This document shows, piece after piece, positions 8,396 to 16,668 of a stretch of DNA of 64,000 nt. The position numbers and the translations under genes were made by a program. A model generated the notes under the pieces. The model was not told the DNA's origin. It ran no database searches and saw only the letters and a list, made by a program, of their open reading frames with translations. The first letter of the stretch is position 1. Every line of letters starts with the position of its first letter. The stretch comes from Streptomyces sp. NBC_00094 (lineage in GTDB: Bacteria > Actinomycetota > Actinomycetes > Streptomycetales > Streptomycetaceae), in NCBI RefSeq assembly GCF_026343125.1, contig NZ_JAPEMB010000001.1:6453501-6517500 (forward strand), in the 5' to 3' direction.

Positions 8396-8415
8396 GTTTT
8401 AGCCCAGACTAAAAC
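8396..8415. promoter_or_regulatory. Inverted repeat operator between ArsR-type and MFS genes
   Basis: GTTTTAG and CTAAAAC are exact 7-bp inverted arms separated by CCCAGA. The AT-rich arms stand out in GC-rich DNA. The site is 30 nt from the regulator's start and about 40 nt from the transporter start, fitting repression of both divergent promoters. Confidence 0.6.
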
Positions 8416-8454
8416 AATGGTCGCGCCTGCCCTGGGGTGATGGTGTTCGCGATC

Positions 8455-9852
8455 ATGACGATCTCTCCCGCCGTCCATGCCGGCGATGCCGCGGAAGCCG
8501 CCCACCCCCCTGCCGACGCCACCGATGCCGAGCCGGGTGCTCCCGGGGGCGGGGCCCGCCCCCGGCCCCACGCCCGCCCCCGGCTCCTGCGCATCGCGGA
8601 CTTCCGCCGCCTGTGGATCGGCGACACCGTGAGCCAGGCCGGTACCGCCGTCACCCTCCTCGCCCTCCCCCTCGTGGCGATCGGCACCCTCGGCGCCTCC
8701 GCCTTCGAGGCGGGCCTGCTCGTCATGTGCGAGTACCTGGGATTCCTGCTCCTCGGCCTGCCCGCCGGTGCCTGGGTGGACCGGATGCGGCGCCGCCGCG
8801 TCATGATCGTGGGTGACCTCGGCCGCGCCGCACTGCTCGCCTCCGTGCCCGCCGCGGCTCTGCTGGACGTGCTGACCCTGCCCCAGCTGTACGCCGTGGC
8901 CTTCGGCGTCTCCGTGTGCACGGCGTTCTTCGACATCGCCTACCAGAGCCACCTGCCCCGACTCGTCGACGAGGACCGGCTGGTGGAGGCCAACGTCGCC
9001 CTGGAGGCGACCCGTACCGTCACCGCGGCCGGTGGCCCCGGTGCGGGCGGCGCGCTGGTCGGCGTCCTGACGGCCCCCGTGGCGATCGTCGTCGACGCGG
9101 CCAGCTTCGTCGTCTCCGCCCTCTTCCTGTCCCGGATCCGCCGGCCCGATCCCGCGCCCGAGCCCCGCCCGGGCGCGCGGTTGAGGGGGGAGATCGCCGA
9201 AGGGCTGCGCTTCGTCTTCGGTCACCCGACCCTGCGGGCGCTCACCCTCACCTCCGCGATCTCCAACCTCTGCGGCACGATCGGCGCTTCCATGCTGCTG
9301 GTGCTCCTCGCGGGCGAGCTGGGGATGTCCCCGTTCCTGTGCGGCCTGGTGTTCACCGCCGAGGCCCTCGGCGGCTTCCTCGGCAGCCTGCTCACGCTGC
9401 GGATCGCCGCGCGCTTCGGCCAGGGCCGGGCGATGGCCGCGTCCGTGATCACCAGCGGGCTGCTGTGGCTGCTGGCCCTGCCGTTCTTCCAGGACGACTG
9501 GCGGTTCGCGGTGGCCGTCGCCCTCCAGGGGCTGGGCTGGACCGCGTTCATGACCTTCAGGATCACCTCGGTCGCCCTGCGCCAGCAGCTCTGCCCGGAG
9601 CCGCTTCTGGGGCGCATGACGGCGACGTTCCGCTTCGTGGTGTGGGGCGCCATGCCTCTGGGCGCGCTCGTCGGGGCCCTTCTGGGACAGCACTTCGGGG
9701 CCCGGACAGCCCTGTGGACCGGGGCCGTCGGGGAGCTCCTCGCCGTCATCCCCCTTCTCGTCTCGCCGCTCCGAAGCGCACGGGAGCTTCCTGGGACGTC
9801 TCCTAGGGAACTTCCCGGGGAGTCTCCTCGGGAAGTTCCCGCAGAGAGCTGA
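8455..9852 (+). CDS. MFS transporter (DHA3/enterobactin exporter-like)
   Basis: A 465-residue membrane protein with about 12 hydrophobic segments after a Pro/Ala-rich cytoplasmic N-terminus of about 45 residues. The loop motif AGAWVDRMRRRRVMIVGD after TM2 is typical of drug or siderophore exporters of the DHA3 type. The start is uncertain: ATG 8455 is preferred, but in-frame GTG 8437 and ATG 8440 are possible and no ideal ribosome-binding site is visible. The neighbouring ArsR-like repressor and shared operator suggest induction by an exported compound. The C-terminus ends in a 24-bp tandem repeat. Confidence 0.75.
   Translation: MTISPAVHAGDAAEAAHPPADATDAEPGAPGGGARPRPHARPRLLRIADFRRLWIGDTVSQAGTAVTLLALPLVAIGTLGASAFEAGLLVMCEYLGFLLLGLPAGAWVDRMRRRRVMIVGDLGRAALLASVPAAALLDVLTLPQLYAVAFGVSVCTAFFDIAYQSHLPRLVDEDRLVEANVALEATRTVTAAGGPGAGGALVGVLTAPVAIVVDAASFVVSALFLSRIRRPDPAPEPRPGARLRGEIAEGLRFVFGHPTLRALTLTSAISNLCGTIGASMLLVLLAGELGMSPFLCGLVFTAEALGGFLGSLLTLRIAARFGQGRAMAASVITSGLLWLLALPFFQDDWRFAVAVALQGLGWTAFMTFRITSVALRQQLCPEPLLGRMTATFRFVVWGAMPLGALVGALLGQHFGARTALWTGAVGELLAVIPLLVSPLRSARELPGTSPRELPGESPREVPAES
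9781..9852 (+). repeat. 24-bp tandem repeat encoding the transporter's C-terminus
   Basis: Three in-frame 24-bp units (9781-9804, 9805-9828, 9829-9852) encode RELPGTSP, RELPGESP and REVPAES-stop. The units differ mainly at single bases, indicating recent tandem expansion of a cytoplasmic tail. Confidence 0.8.
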
Positions 9853-9864
9853 CCCCGGCGGAGG

Positions 9865-10440
9865 TTACTTGCCGAGGGCGGCGACGCCGACCTGGGCGAA
9901 CTTCTCGTCGAGGTCGCCGGAGGGCGCACCGGCGACGCCGATGCCGGCGATGGGGGCGCCCTTGGCGGTGACGGGGGCGCCGCCGGCGAGGAAGAGGGTG
10001 CCGGGGATGTCCTTCAGGGTCGGGGCCTGGGCGAGGCGGCCGGCGAGGACGGAGGTCGGGGCGTTCCAGGAGGCGGCGGTGTACGCCTTGCGCTCGGCGG
10101 ACTCGTAGGACTGCGGGCCGGCGCCGTCGCCGCGCAGGGTGACGATGGTGTTGCCGTTGCGGTCGACGACCGCGACGGAGACACGCTGGTTCTCCTTCTC
10201 GGCGGCGTCCAGCGTCGCCTGCGCGGCCTTCGTGGCGGCCTCGATCGTCAGGTGCGTCGAGCGCGTCGTGTTCTTGTTCTTCGCGTCCGCCTTGGCGGGG
10301 GCGGCGGCCGGGGCGGCCGCCGTGTCCTCGCCGGTGGCGCTGGCGGAGTAGGCACCGAAGCCGCCGAGCGCGAGCGCCGCGACGAGTGCGCCGCCGGTCA
10401 CGGCACGGGTGCGCGAGGAGGTCTTCTTCACGTGCTTCAT
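9865..10440 (-). CDS. Secreted GlcG/HbpS-family heme-binding-like protein
   Basis: A 191-residue protein beginning at ATG 10440. Residues 1-35 form a Sec-type signal peptide (basic start, then GGALVAALALGGFGAYSASA). The mature part has the GlcG/HbpS fold pattern: helix with EAATKAAQATLDAAE, strand VSVAVVDRNGNTIVTLRGDGA, YESAERKAYTAASW, and the Gly-rich ending GGAPVTAKGAPIAGIGVAGAP. HbpS of Streptomyces reticuli is an extracellular heme-binding redox sensor for the SenS-SenR system; no sen genes are adjacent here. Heme binding is family-level inference. Confidence 0.8.
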   Translation of the reverse strand: MKHVKKTSSRTRAVTGGALVAALALGGFGAYSASATGEDTAAAPAAAPAKADAKNKNTTRSTHLTIEAATKAAQATLDAAEKENQRVSVAVVDRNGNTIVTLRGDGAGPQSYESAERKAYTAASWNAPTSVLAGRLAQAPTLKDIPGTLFLAGGAPVTAKGAPIAGIGVAGAPSGDLDEKFAQVGVAALGK

Positions 10441-10583
10441 GGGGTCTGCTCCAGTGAACTCGGGGAACCGCGAGGGCCGTCGGGAAGCCGTGGCCCGCTC
10501 TCCCTTCCATCCTGGGGTCGTTCCGCCCCGCGACCCGTCGGCGGCCCGGCTGCACCCGGAGGGCGCAACGGTGGACCCCGGGG

Positions 10584-11492
10584 TCAACCGATCGGATGAC
10601 CCCGAGCGGACTCCTCCCACTCCAGGGCCAGTTCCGCGAACGCCTCGGCCGCCGCGCTCCGGTACCCGCTCGCGCGGCGGAGGAGGCTGACACCGCGGGA
10701 CGAGAGGGCGGGGGAGAGCGGCACGGGCGTCAGGTACGGGTGGTCGCGGGTGACCGCGTCGGGCAGGACCGTGGCCAGCGCGGTGCGCCGGACGATCTCG
10801 GTGAGCGCGCTGACGGAGTTGGCCTCCACCGCGATCCTGGGCCGGACCCGGTGCTCGGCCAGGTACGCGTCGATGTGCCGCCGGGTCGCGAAGTCCTCGC
10901 TGAGGAGGGCGAGGTGATGGGGGACCAGCTCGGTGACGGGCAGCGGCTCGGTGCGGCCGGCGTACGGGTGGGCGGGTCCGACGACGAGGCCGAGGGTCTC
11001 GGTGAAGAGCGCGGTGGACTCGACGCCGGGGAGATGGACGCCGCGGAACGCGATGCCGAGGTCGACGCGGTCCGCGAGGAGTTCGGCCTCGATACGGTCC
11101 TGCGGCAGCTCCCGCACCTCCACGGTGATGCCGGGGTTCCGCGTGTGGAACGCGGCGACGAGCGGACCCGTGAGGTACGCGGTGAACGTGGGCGTGACCG
11201 CGAGCCGGAGGTGGCCGCGCGAGAGGTCCCGTACGTCGAGCACGGCCCGCTCTCCCGCCGCCAGGTCCCGGAGCGCGCGCCGGGCGTAGCGGGCGTAGGT
11301 CTCCCCGGCGTCCGTGAGGCGCACGGTCCGGCCCGTACGGTCCAGGAGCTGGACCCCGAGGGCCTTCTCCAACTGCTTGATCTGCTGCGACAGCGTGGGC
11401 TGGGCGATGCGGAGCTCTTCGGCGGCCCGGGTGAAGTTGGCGTGCTCGGCGACGGCGAGCAGATAGCGGAGATGGCGGAGTTCCGGCTGCAT
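10584..11492 (-). CDS. cynR: LysR-family regulator, probable CynR-type activator
   Basis: A 302-residue LysR-type regulator. The N-terminal HTH is seen in FTRAAEELRIAQPTLSQQIK, followed by QLEKALGVQLLDRTGR; the effector-binding domain follows. ATG 11492 (MQPELRHLRYLLAVAE) is the family-typical start. It is divergent from carbonic anhydrase and cyanase genes, the same arrangement as E. coli cynR/cynTS, where CynR activates in response to cyanate. An IR with LysR-type geometry lies between the two transcription units. The gene symbol rests on context plus family. Confidence 0.78.
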   Translation of the reverse strand: MQPELRHLRYLLAVAEHANFTRAAEELRIAQPTLSQQIKQLEKALGVQLLDRTGRTVRLTDAGETYARYARRALRDLAAGERAVLDVRDLSRGHLRLAVTPTFTAYLTGPLVAAFHTRNPGITVEVRELPQDRIEAELLADRVDLGIAFRGVHLPGVESTALFTETLGLVVGPAHPYAGRTEPLPVTELVPHHLALLSEDFATRRHIDAYLAEHRVRPRIAVEANSVSALTEIVRRTALATVLPDAVTRDHPYLTPVPLSPALSSRGVSLLRRASGYRSAAAEAFAELALEWEESARGHPIG

Positions 11493-11500
11493 GAGAGGAA

Positions 11501-11517
11501 TATAGATCTCATCTATA
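11501..11517. promoter_or_regulatory. TATAGAT-CTC-ATCTATA inverted repeat, LysR binding site
   Basis: Exact 7-bp arms separated by 3 nt, conforming to the T-N11-A rule of LysR sites and only 9 nt upstream of the regulator's ATG. Another TATAG occurs at 11546-11550, nearer the carbonic anhydrase gene. Confidence 0.6.
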
Positions 11518-11574
11518 GCAGACATCGACAGGAGGTCTTGGACGCTATAGCCCCTGGTCGTGCAGGGTGAAGCC

Positions 11575-12174
11575 ATGCCTCATCTCGCCGAGGGAATCGA
11601 CCGCTTCCAGCGGGAGATCTTCCCTGCCAAGGCCAGGCTCTTCGCCCGCCTGGCCACCGTCCACCGCCCCGGAACCCTCTTCATCGGCTGCTCCGACGCC
11701 CGCGTCGTCCCCGAGCTGATCACCCAGACCGATCCGGGCGAGCTCTTCGTCATCCGTACCGCCGGAAATCTCGTCCCCGCCCACACCCCGGGCGGCGACG
11801 CGGTGGCCGCCGGCATCGAGTACGCCGTCGCGGTCCTCGGCGTGCGGGACGTCATCGTCTGCGGGCACTCCGCCTGCGGCGCGATGACCGCGCTCGCCGA
11901 AGGCCACGATCTGAGCGCCGCGCCCGCCGTCGCCGGCTGGCTGCGGCACGCGGACGCCTCCCTCGCCCGTACCGCCGCGGCGGGGCGCCGGGGCGACGTG
12001 GCGGCCCTGGTGCGGGAGAACGTCGCCGCCCAGCTGGCGAACCTCGCCACCCACCCCTCGGTCGCCCGTGCGCTGGCCGGGGGAGACGTACGGCTGCACG
12101 GCTGGGTCTTCGACATCGCCGAAGGCTCCGTCGAGGAGCTCGACACCGCCGGCCGCCCGGCCGTCGCCGCCTGA
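11575..12174 (+). CDS. cynT: Beta-carbonic anhydrase
   Basis: A 199-residue beta-class carbonic anhydrase interconverting CO2 and bicarbonate. The zinc ligands and dyad are in FIGCSDARVVPE (Cys, Asp-Arg) and VCGHSACGAM (His, Cys). ATG 11575 follows AGGGTGA. The gene lies 43 nt before cyanase, where it would replenish the bicarbonate consumed by that enzyme, the role of CynT in E. coli. The symbol is assigned because of the cynR-cynT-cynS order. Confidence 0.88.
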   Translation: MPHLAEGIDRFQREIFPAKARLFARLATVHRPGTLFIGCSDARVVPELITQTDPGELFVIRTAGNLVPAHTPGGDAVAAGIEYAVAVLGVRDVIVCGHSACGAMTALAEGHDLSAAPAVAGWLRHADASLARTAAAGRRGDVAALVRENVAAQLANLATHPSVARALAGGDVRLHGWVFDIAEGSVEELDTAGRPAVAA

Positions 12175-12217
12175 CCCCTCTCACCCCGTGGAACCCACAG
12201 GAAAGGACGTACCTCTC

Positions 12218-12688
12218 ATGGTGCACGCCCAGTTCGACCCCACCGCCCGTCGCGAGCTCGCCATCGCCGCCGTCGAGGCCAAGACTGTCAAGGACCTGAC
12301 CTGGCAGCGGATCGCGGACGCCGCCGGGCTCTCCGTCGCCTACACCACCGCCGCCGTCCTCGGTCAGCACCCGCTGCCGGAGGCGTCCGCGCGGGCGGTC
12401 GTCGAACTCCTCGGCCTGGACGAGGGCGCGGTACGACTGCTGCGCACGATCCCCACCCGGGGATCGATCGACGGCGGCACCCCGACCGACCCGACGATCT
12501 ACCGCTTCCACGAGATGCTCCAGGTCTACGGCGCGACCTTGAAGGCCCTCGTCCACGAGCAGTTCGGCGACGGCATCATCTCCGCGATCAACTTCACGCT
12601 GGACGTGAAGAAGGTCGCCGACCCCGAGGGCGGTGAGCGCGCCGTCATCACCTTCGACGGCAAGTACCTGCCGACCAAGCCCTTCTGA
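12218..12688 (+). CDS. cynS: Cyanate hydratase (cyanase)
   Basis: The 156-residue length equals that of E. coli CynS. It converts cyanate plus bicarbonate into CO2 and carbamate, which breaks down to ammonia and CO2. An N-terminal helical HTH-like domain (LTWQRIADAAGLSVAYTTAA) precedes the catalytic domain. The catalytic Arg and Glu lie in IYRFHEMLQVYG and the Ser in DGIISAINF, matching the known Arg-Glu-Ser triad. The C-terminus KYLPTKPF is typical. It is the second gene of the carbonic anhydrase operon. Confidence 0.93.
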   Translation: MVHAQFDPTARRELAIAAVEAKTVKDLTWQRIADAAGLSVAYTTAAVLGQHPLPEASARAVVELLGLDEGAVRLLRTIPTRGSIDGGTPTDPTIYRFHEMLQVYGATLKALVHEQFGDGIISAINFTLDVKKVADPEGGERAVITFDGKYLPTKPF

Positions 12689-12695
12689 CGAGCAC

Positions 12696-13307
12696 TCAGG
12701 CGAGGGGGGCCGGGTCCTCCGCGCCGAGCAGGGCCAGGGAGTGCGTCCACAGGACGTCGAAACGGCCCACGTCGTCGTACAGCTTGGCGAAGAGCACCTG
12801 GCCCTCCAGCTGCGCGACGAGGGCGCGCGCGGCCCCGTGGGCGTCGGCGACGGAGACCTCGCCGCGTCCCCGGGCCTCGGCGACGGTCTCCTCCACCAGG
12901 GCGACCTGCTCGTCGAAGATCTCCCGCAGGCGCTCGCGGACCGTGGCCGTCCCGGTGCTCATCTCCAGGGCCAGGTTCCCGAGGAGGCAGCCCGTGACGG
13001 TTCCGCAGCTCAGCTGCCCGGCCCGCAGTTCGGCCGCGGTGGAGTCGAAGAGCCGCCGCAGCCCCTGGAGGGGCGGGACGTCGCCGTCCAGCGCGCGGGT
13101 CCACTCGGCGCGCTGGGCCGCCCAGTGCTCGTCGATGACGGCGAGCGCGAGTTCTTCCTTGGAGGCGAAGAAGTAGTAGAAGCTGCCCTTCGGGACCCCT
13201 GCCGCCTTGCAGATCTCCGCCACGCCCAGCGCGGAGTAGCCGCGCGACAGCATCAGCGTCTTCGCGGCGGTCAGGATGCGCTCCCGCGCGTCACTCGTTC
13301 GCCCCAT
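12696..13307 (-). CDS. TetR-family transcriptional regulator
   Basis: A 203-residue TetR protein. The HTH is visible in ALGVAEICKAAGVPKGSFYY followed by FFASKEELA. Its C-terminal domain resembles the TetR_C (AcrR/NemR-like) class with conserved Cys residues (LSCGTVTGCLLGN), which in NemR-like proteins can sense electrophiles; that is speculative. ATG 13307 lies 12 nt from a CGACCGGTCG palindrome, its likely operator. It is divergent from an SDR gene, the likely target. Confidence 0.82.
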   Translation of the reverse strand: MGRTSDARERILTAAKTLMLSRGYSALGVAEICKAAGVPKGSFYYFFASKEELALAVIDEHWAAQRAEWTRALDGDVPPLQGLRRLFDSTAAELRAGQLSCGTVTGCLLGNLALEMSTGTATVRERLREIFDEQVALVEETVAEARGRGEVSVADAHGAARALVAQLEGQVLFAKLYDDVGRFDVLWTHSLALLGAEDPAPLA

Positions 13308-13319
13308 GGCGGAAGTGTA

Positions 13320-13329
13320 CGACCGGTCG
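13320..13329. promoter_or_regulatory. Palindromic candidate TetR operator
   Basis: CGACCGGTCG is a perfect 10-bp palindrome flanked by TA on the left and ACTA on the right, directly upstream of the TetR start and facing the SDR gene. Confidence 0.45.
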
Positions 13330-13495
13330 ACTACCACCGACGGATGTCCTGGTTCCGCTTTCGGGGGCGCTGCCTGCGGTTCTATGGTGGGCGGCGCAGA
13401 TCGCGCGGACCGCGCGGTCCCTCGCGGGCACGCGCCCGATCCGGCGGCCAACCCGGCGGCAGGGTCCCACCCGCACGACACGAACGAGGAGTTCC

Positions 13496-14257
13496 ATGGA
13501 CATCGCCGGCTCCGCCGCTCTCGTCACCGGCGCCGCTTCCGGCCTCGGCGCCGCCACGGCCGCAGCGCTCGCCGCCCGTGGCGCCACCGTCTACGGCCTC
13601 GACCTGGACAAGGCCGTCGCCGCCGCCGGGCCGCTGCCGGAGGGCGTCCGGCTGCTCGCCGCCGACGTCACCGACGAGGACCAGGTCCGCGAGGCCCTGG
13701 CCGCGATCGACGCCGACGGGGCCGAGCTCCGGCTCGCCGTGAACTGCGCGGGCATCGCCCCCTCCGCGCGCATCCTGGGCCGCAAGGGCCCGCACGACCT
13801 CGACCTGTTCCGTACGGTCCTCAACGTCAACCTGCTGGGGACGTTCAACGTGATGCGGCTCGCCGCCGAGGCCATCGCCCGGCACGAGCCCGACGAGCAC
13901 GGACAGCGCGGCCTCGTCGTGAACACCGCCTCGATCGCCGCCTTCGAGGGCCAGGTCGGCCAGATCGCCTACGCCGCCTCCAAGGCGGGCGTCGCCGGGA
14001 TGACCGTCACCGCCGCCCGCGACCTCGCGCAGTTCGGCATCCGGGTCGTCACCGTCGCCCCCGGCATCGTCGACACCCCGATGATGGCCGGATTCGGCGA
14101 GGAGGTCAGGGCCGGTCTCGCGGCGAGCGTGACCTTCCCGCAGCGCCTCGCGCGCCCGGAGGAGTACGCCCGGCTGGTCACGATGATCGTCGAGCACGAC
14201 TACCTCAACGGGGAGACGATCCGGATGGACGGCGCCCTCCGCATGGCCCCGCGCTGA
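13496..14257 (+). CDS. SDR oxidoreductase, 3-hydroxyacyl-CoA dehydrogenase-like
   Basis: A 253-residue classical short-chain dehydrogenase. The NAD-binding TGAASGLG motif is at residues 11-18, the NCAG stretch follows, and the catalytic Ser-Tyr-Lys is in NTASIAA...YAASKAGV. The ending (NGETIRMDGALRMAPR) and overall pattern match type II 3-hydroxyacyl-CoA dehydrogenase/17-beta-HSD10-like enzymes of fatty-acid degradation. ATG 13496 follows ACGAGGAG. Nearby acyl-CoA dehydrogenase and ETF genes fit a beta-oxidation role, though the exact substrate is unknown. Confidence 0.85.
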   Translation: MDIAGSAALVTGAASGLGAATAAALAARGATVYGLDLDKAVAAAGPLPEGVRLLAADVTDEDQVREALAAIDADGAELRLAVNCAGIAPSARILGRKGPHDLDLFRTVLNVNLLGTFNVMRLAAEAIARHEPDEHGQRGLVVNTASIAAFEGQVGQIAYAASKAGVAGMTVTAARDLAQFGIRVVTVAPGIVDTPMMAGFGEEVRAGLAASVTFPQRLARPEEYARLVTMIVEHDYLNGETIRMDGALRMAPR

Positions 14258-14275
14258 GCCTCCGTACCCCCGATG

Positions 14276-14313
14276 TGGTACTCGGTGCCAGAGTAATCCG
14301 GCACCAAGTGCCA
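14276..14313. promoter_or_regulatory. Two TGGCACTnAGTGCCA-like operators upstream of tetR
   Basis: TGGTACTCGGTGCCA (14276-14290) and CGGCACCAAGTGCCA (14299-14313) match the 15-bp palindrome found upstream of the OB-fold gene and the acyl-CoA dehydrogenase gene. They precede the TetR gene by 32-70 nt, suggesting autoregulation. Confidence 0.6.
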
Positions 14314-14345
14314 CACCGGGAAGGTCCGGGTGTTAGGTTCAGGCC

Positions 14346-15053
14346 ATGGGAACAGCCTCGACGAACTCCACGAAGCCCGCGATGCGGGACTCCCTCATCG
14401 CCGCGGCCTTCCAGCTCTTCCTGGAGCGCGGCTACGAGCAGACCACCGTCGACGACATCGTCAGACTCGCGGGCGTGGGCCGGCGGTCCTTCTTCCGGTA
14501 CTTCCCGTCGAAGGAGGACGTGGTCTTCCCCGACCACGAGCAGTGCCTCGCCGACATGACCCGCTTCCTCGCGGCCAGCGCCGACGCCGACGACCCGATC
14601 GTCCGCGTCTGTGACGCCGCCCGCCTCGTCATGCGGATGTACGCCGAGAACCCCACCTTCTCCGTCCAGCGCTACCGGCTCACCCGCGAGGTGACCGGAC
14701 TGCGGACGTACGAGCTCTCGGTCGTCTGGCGGTACGAGAAGACCCTCGGCGACTACCTGCGCACGCGGTGGGCCGACCGCAGGGACGGCACCCTGCGCGC
14801 CAACGTCGTCGCGGCGGCCGTCGTCGCCGCCCACAACCACGCCCTGCGTCACTGGCTGCGCTCCGGCGGGGAGGGCGACCCGCTGGCGGAGGTCGACCAG
14901 GCCCTGGAGTTCGTGCGCGCCACCTGGAGCCCGGACACGGTGGCGGACGCGCCGGCCGAGGAGAACGACGACATCGTGGTCGTCATCACCAAGCGGTCCA
15001 CCCCGATGTGGCGTGTGGTGCGCGAGGTGGAGTCGAGCCTCGGCGAGGAGTGA
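14346..15053 (+). CDS. TetR-family regulator of the acyl-CoA/ETF gene group
   Basis: A 235-residue TetR protein. The HTH is in TTVDDIVRLAGVGRRSFFRY followed by FPSKEDVVF; the ligand domain is helical with YAENPTFSVQRYRLTREV. ATG 14346 lies downstream of two copies of the TGGCACTnAGTGCCA operator family. The same operator occurs before the downstream OB-fold gene and twice before the acyl-CoA dehydrogenase-etfBA operon at 18.7 kb, so this protein is the best candidate for their common repressor. That link is inferred from shared sites. Confidence 0.83.
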   Translation: MGTASTNSTKPAMRDSLIAAAFQLFLERGYEQTTVDDIVRLAGVGRRSFFRYFPSKEDVVFPDHEQCLADMTRFLAASADADDPIVRVCDAARLVMRMYAENPTFSVQRYRLTREVTGLRTYELSVVWRYEKTLGDYLRTRWADRRDGTLRANVVAAAVVAAHNHALRHWLRSGGEGDPLAEVDQALEFVRATWSPDTVADAPAEENDDIVVVITKRSTPMWRVVREVESSLGEE

Positions 15054-15140
15054 GAGGACGCCCTGGGGGCCGTCGGAGGCGCCCGGTGTCTTCCGGGGTT
15101 CTCAGTATCTCGAATTGAGGGAACTCAGGCCTTTATTTGA

Positions 15141-15155
15141 TGGCACTCAGTGCCA
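15141..15155. promoter_or_regulatory. Perfect TGGCACTCAGTGCCA operator
   Basis: The 15-bp palindrome (7-bp arms, one central base), extended to 17 bp by flanking A/T, lies about 50 nt upstream of the zinc-ribbon OB-fold gene. It is the best copy of the motif repeated at 14276, 14299, 18675 and 18698. Confidence 0.7.
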
Positions 15156-15204
15156 TATCTTTGCTCCTGCACGGTCGAGCCGCCGAGTGCAAGGAGAAGG
15201 CATC

Positions 15205-15591
15205 GTGTTCCACACGGGACTGAGGAGCGGGACCGCCGTCCACGCCGAGGAGTCGGCGCCCGACTCCGAGCTCTACTTCCAGCGCTGCCGCTGGTGCCAC
15301 ACCACCACGTTCCAGCGCCTGCTCTGCCCGACCTGCGGGTCGACGGACCTCTCGCCCGAACTGAGCGAGGGCGAGGGCGTGATCTCCGTACGGCGCGGGG
15401 TCGCCGCGGCCGACGCCGACCTCTGGCCGGTCCACATGACGGAGGGCTTCGTCGTCCGCTGTCGTGTCGACGGCCCGCTGCACGCGGTACGCCCCGGGGT
15501 CCGGGTCAAGCTCTCCTCGGGTGTCGGGGTGACGGGTCGCAGGCCGGTCGTCCGGCTCTGCGAGGAGGTCCCGCTCGACAACTGGTTCTGA
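15205..15591 (+). CDS. Zinc-ribbon OB-fold (DUF35) protein
   Basis: A 128-residue protein. The N-terminal rubredoxin-like zinc ribbon has CRWC and CPTCGS, and an OB-fold follows (GEGVISVRRGV, VVRCRV, VRVKLSS). DUF35 proteins typically work beside thiolases or other acyl-CoA enzymes and can bind CoA. GTG 15205 is chosen because AAGGAGAAGG sits 4-13 nt upstream; the longer ORF start would run through the preceding operator. A perfect operator is upstream and a strong terminator downstream. No thiolase gene is adjacent. Confidence 0.8.
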   Translation: MFHTGLRSGTAVHAEESAPDSELYFQRCRWCHTTTFQRLLCPTCGSTDLSPELSEGEGVISVRRGVAAADADLWPVHMTEGFVVRCRVDGPLHAVRPGVRVKLSSGVGVTGRRPVVRLCEEVPLDNWF

Positions 15592-15610
15592 ACCGGAACG
15601 GGGACACGCC

Positions 15611-15653
15611 AAGAGGCGGGTGGGTGGCACAGAGTGCCACCCACCCGCCTCTT
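15611..15653. terminator. Bidirectional 20-bp hairpin terminator
   Basis: A perfect 20-bp stem (15611-15630 with 15634-15653; arms begin AAGAGGCGGG and end CCGCCTCTT) closes on a 3-nt loop. It separates the convergent OB-fold and etfA genes. Its apex, TGGCACAGAGTGCCA (15625-15639), differs from the local operator by only two central bases. Confidence 0.85.
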
Positions 15654-15672
15654 ACGTTGAGCGACGGATCGG

Positions 15673-16629
15673 TCAGCGGGCGCCGATCTCGTCCGTCAGC
15701 TGCGGCAGGACCTCGAAGAGGTCGCCGACCACGCCGTAGTCCACGAGGTCGAAGATCGGGGCCTCGGGGTCCTTGTTGACGGCCACGATCGTCTTCGACG
15801 TCTGCATGCCGGCCCGGTGCTGGATCGCGCCGGAGATGCCCGCCGCGACGTACAGCTGCGGCGAGACCTGCTTGCCGGTCTGGCCGACCTGGTTGGCGTG
15901 CGGGTACCAGCCGGCGTCCACGGCGGCGCGGGACGCGCCGACGGCCGCGCCGAGCGAGTCGGCCAGCTTCTCGACGACCGCGAAGCCCTCCGCCGCGCCG
16001 ACGCCACGGCCACCGGAGACCACGATCGCGGACTCGGTCAGCTCGGGGCGGCCGGTGGAGACGCGCGGGGTGCGCGAGACGACCTTCGCGGCGTTGCCGG
16101 TGAAGGCGACCGTGACGTTCTCGACCGTGCCGGCGGCCGGGGCGGCCTCCGGGGCGGCGGAGTTCGGCTTGACGGTGATGACCGGGACGCCGTGCGAGAC
16201 CGTCGAGCGCACCTGGTACGAGGCGGCGAAGACGGACTGGGTGGCGACCGGGCCGTTCTCGCCGGCCTCCAGCTCCACGGCGTCGGTGATCAGACCGGAG
16301 CCGAGGCGCAGCGCGACCCGGGCCGCGATCTCCTTGCCCTCGCCGGAGGAGGTCACCAGGACGGCGGCGGCCCCCTTCTCCTTCGCGAGCTGGGTGAGCG
16401 CGTCGACCTTCGGGACGACCAGCTGGTCGGTGAACTCGGCGCCGTCCGCGACGTACACGGTGGTCGCGCCGTACTCGCCGGCCGTGGCGGCGATGGAGGC
16501 CGCGGCCTCGCCCGCGCCGAGGACGACCGCCGAGGGCTCGCCCACGCGGCGGGCCAGGGTGAGGAGTTCGAGGGCCGGCTTGCGGACCGCACCGTCGGCG
16601 TGGTCCACGAGAACCAGGATCTCAGCCAT
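15673..16629 (-). CDS. etfA: Electron transfer flavoprotein alpha subunit
   Basis: A 318-residue FixB/ETF-alpha protein. The N-terminal domain starts EILVLVDHADGAVRK. The C-terminal FAD-binding domain contains VVSGGRGVGAAEGF, GASRAAVDAGWYPHANQVGQTG (given in pieces: GASRAAVDAGWY, NQVGQTG) and YVAAGISGAIQHRAGM. With EtfB it accepts electrons from acyl-CoA dehydrogenases and passes them to the quinone pool. It is the last gene of the acyl-CoA dehydrogenase-etfB-etfA operon, 39 nt after etfB, and ends before a strong terminator. Confidence 0.95.
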   Translation of the reverse strand: MAEILVLVDHADGAVRKPALELLTLARRVGEPSAVVLGAGEAAASIAATAGEYGATTVYVADGAEFTDQLVVPKVDALTQLAKEKGAAAVLVTSSGEGKEIAARVALRLGSGLITDAVELEAGENGPVATQSVFAASYQVRSTVSHGVPVITVKPNSAAPEAAPAAGTVENVTVAFTGNAAKVVSRTPRVSTGRPELTESAIVVSGGRGVGAAEGFAVVEKLADSLGAAVGASRAAVDAGWYPHANQVGQTGKQVSPQLYVAAGISGAIQHRAGMQTSKTIVAVNKDPEAPIFDLVDYGVVGDLFEVLPQLTDEIGAR

Positions 16630-16668
16630 GATTCATTGCTCCTGAGTGGGTGTCTGGCTGGCGGTGGG

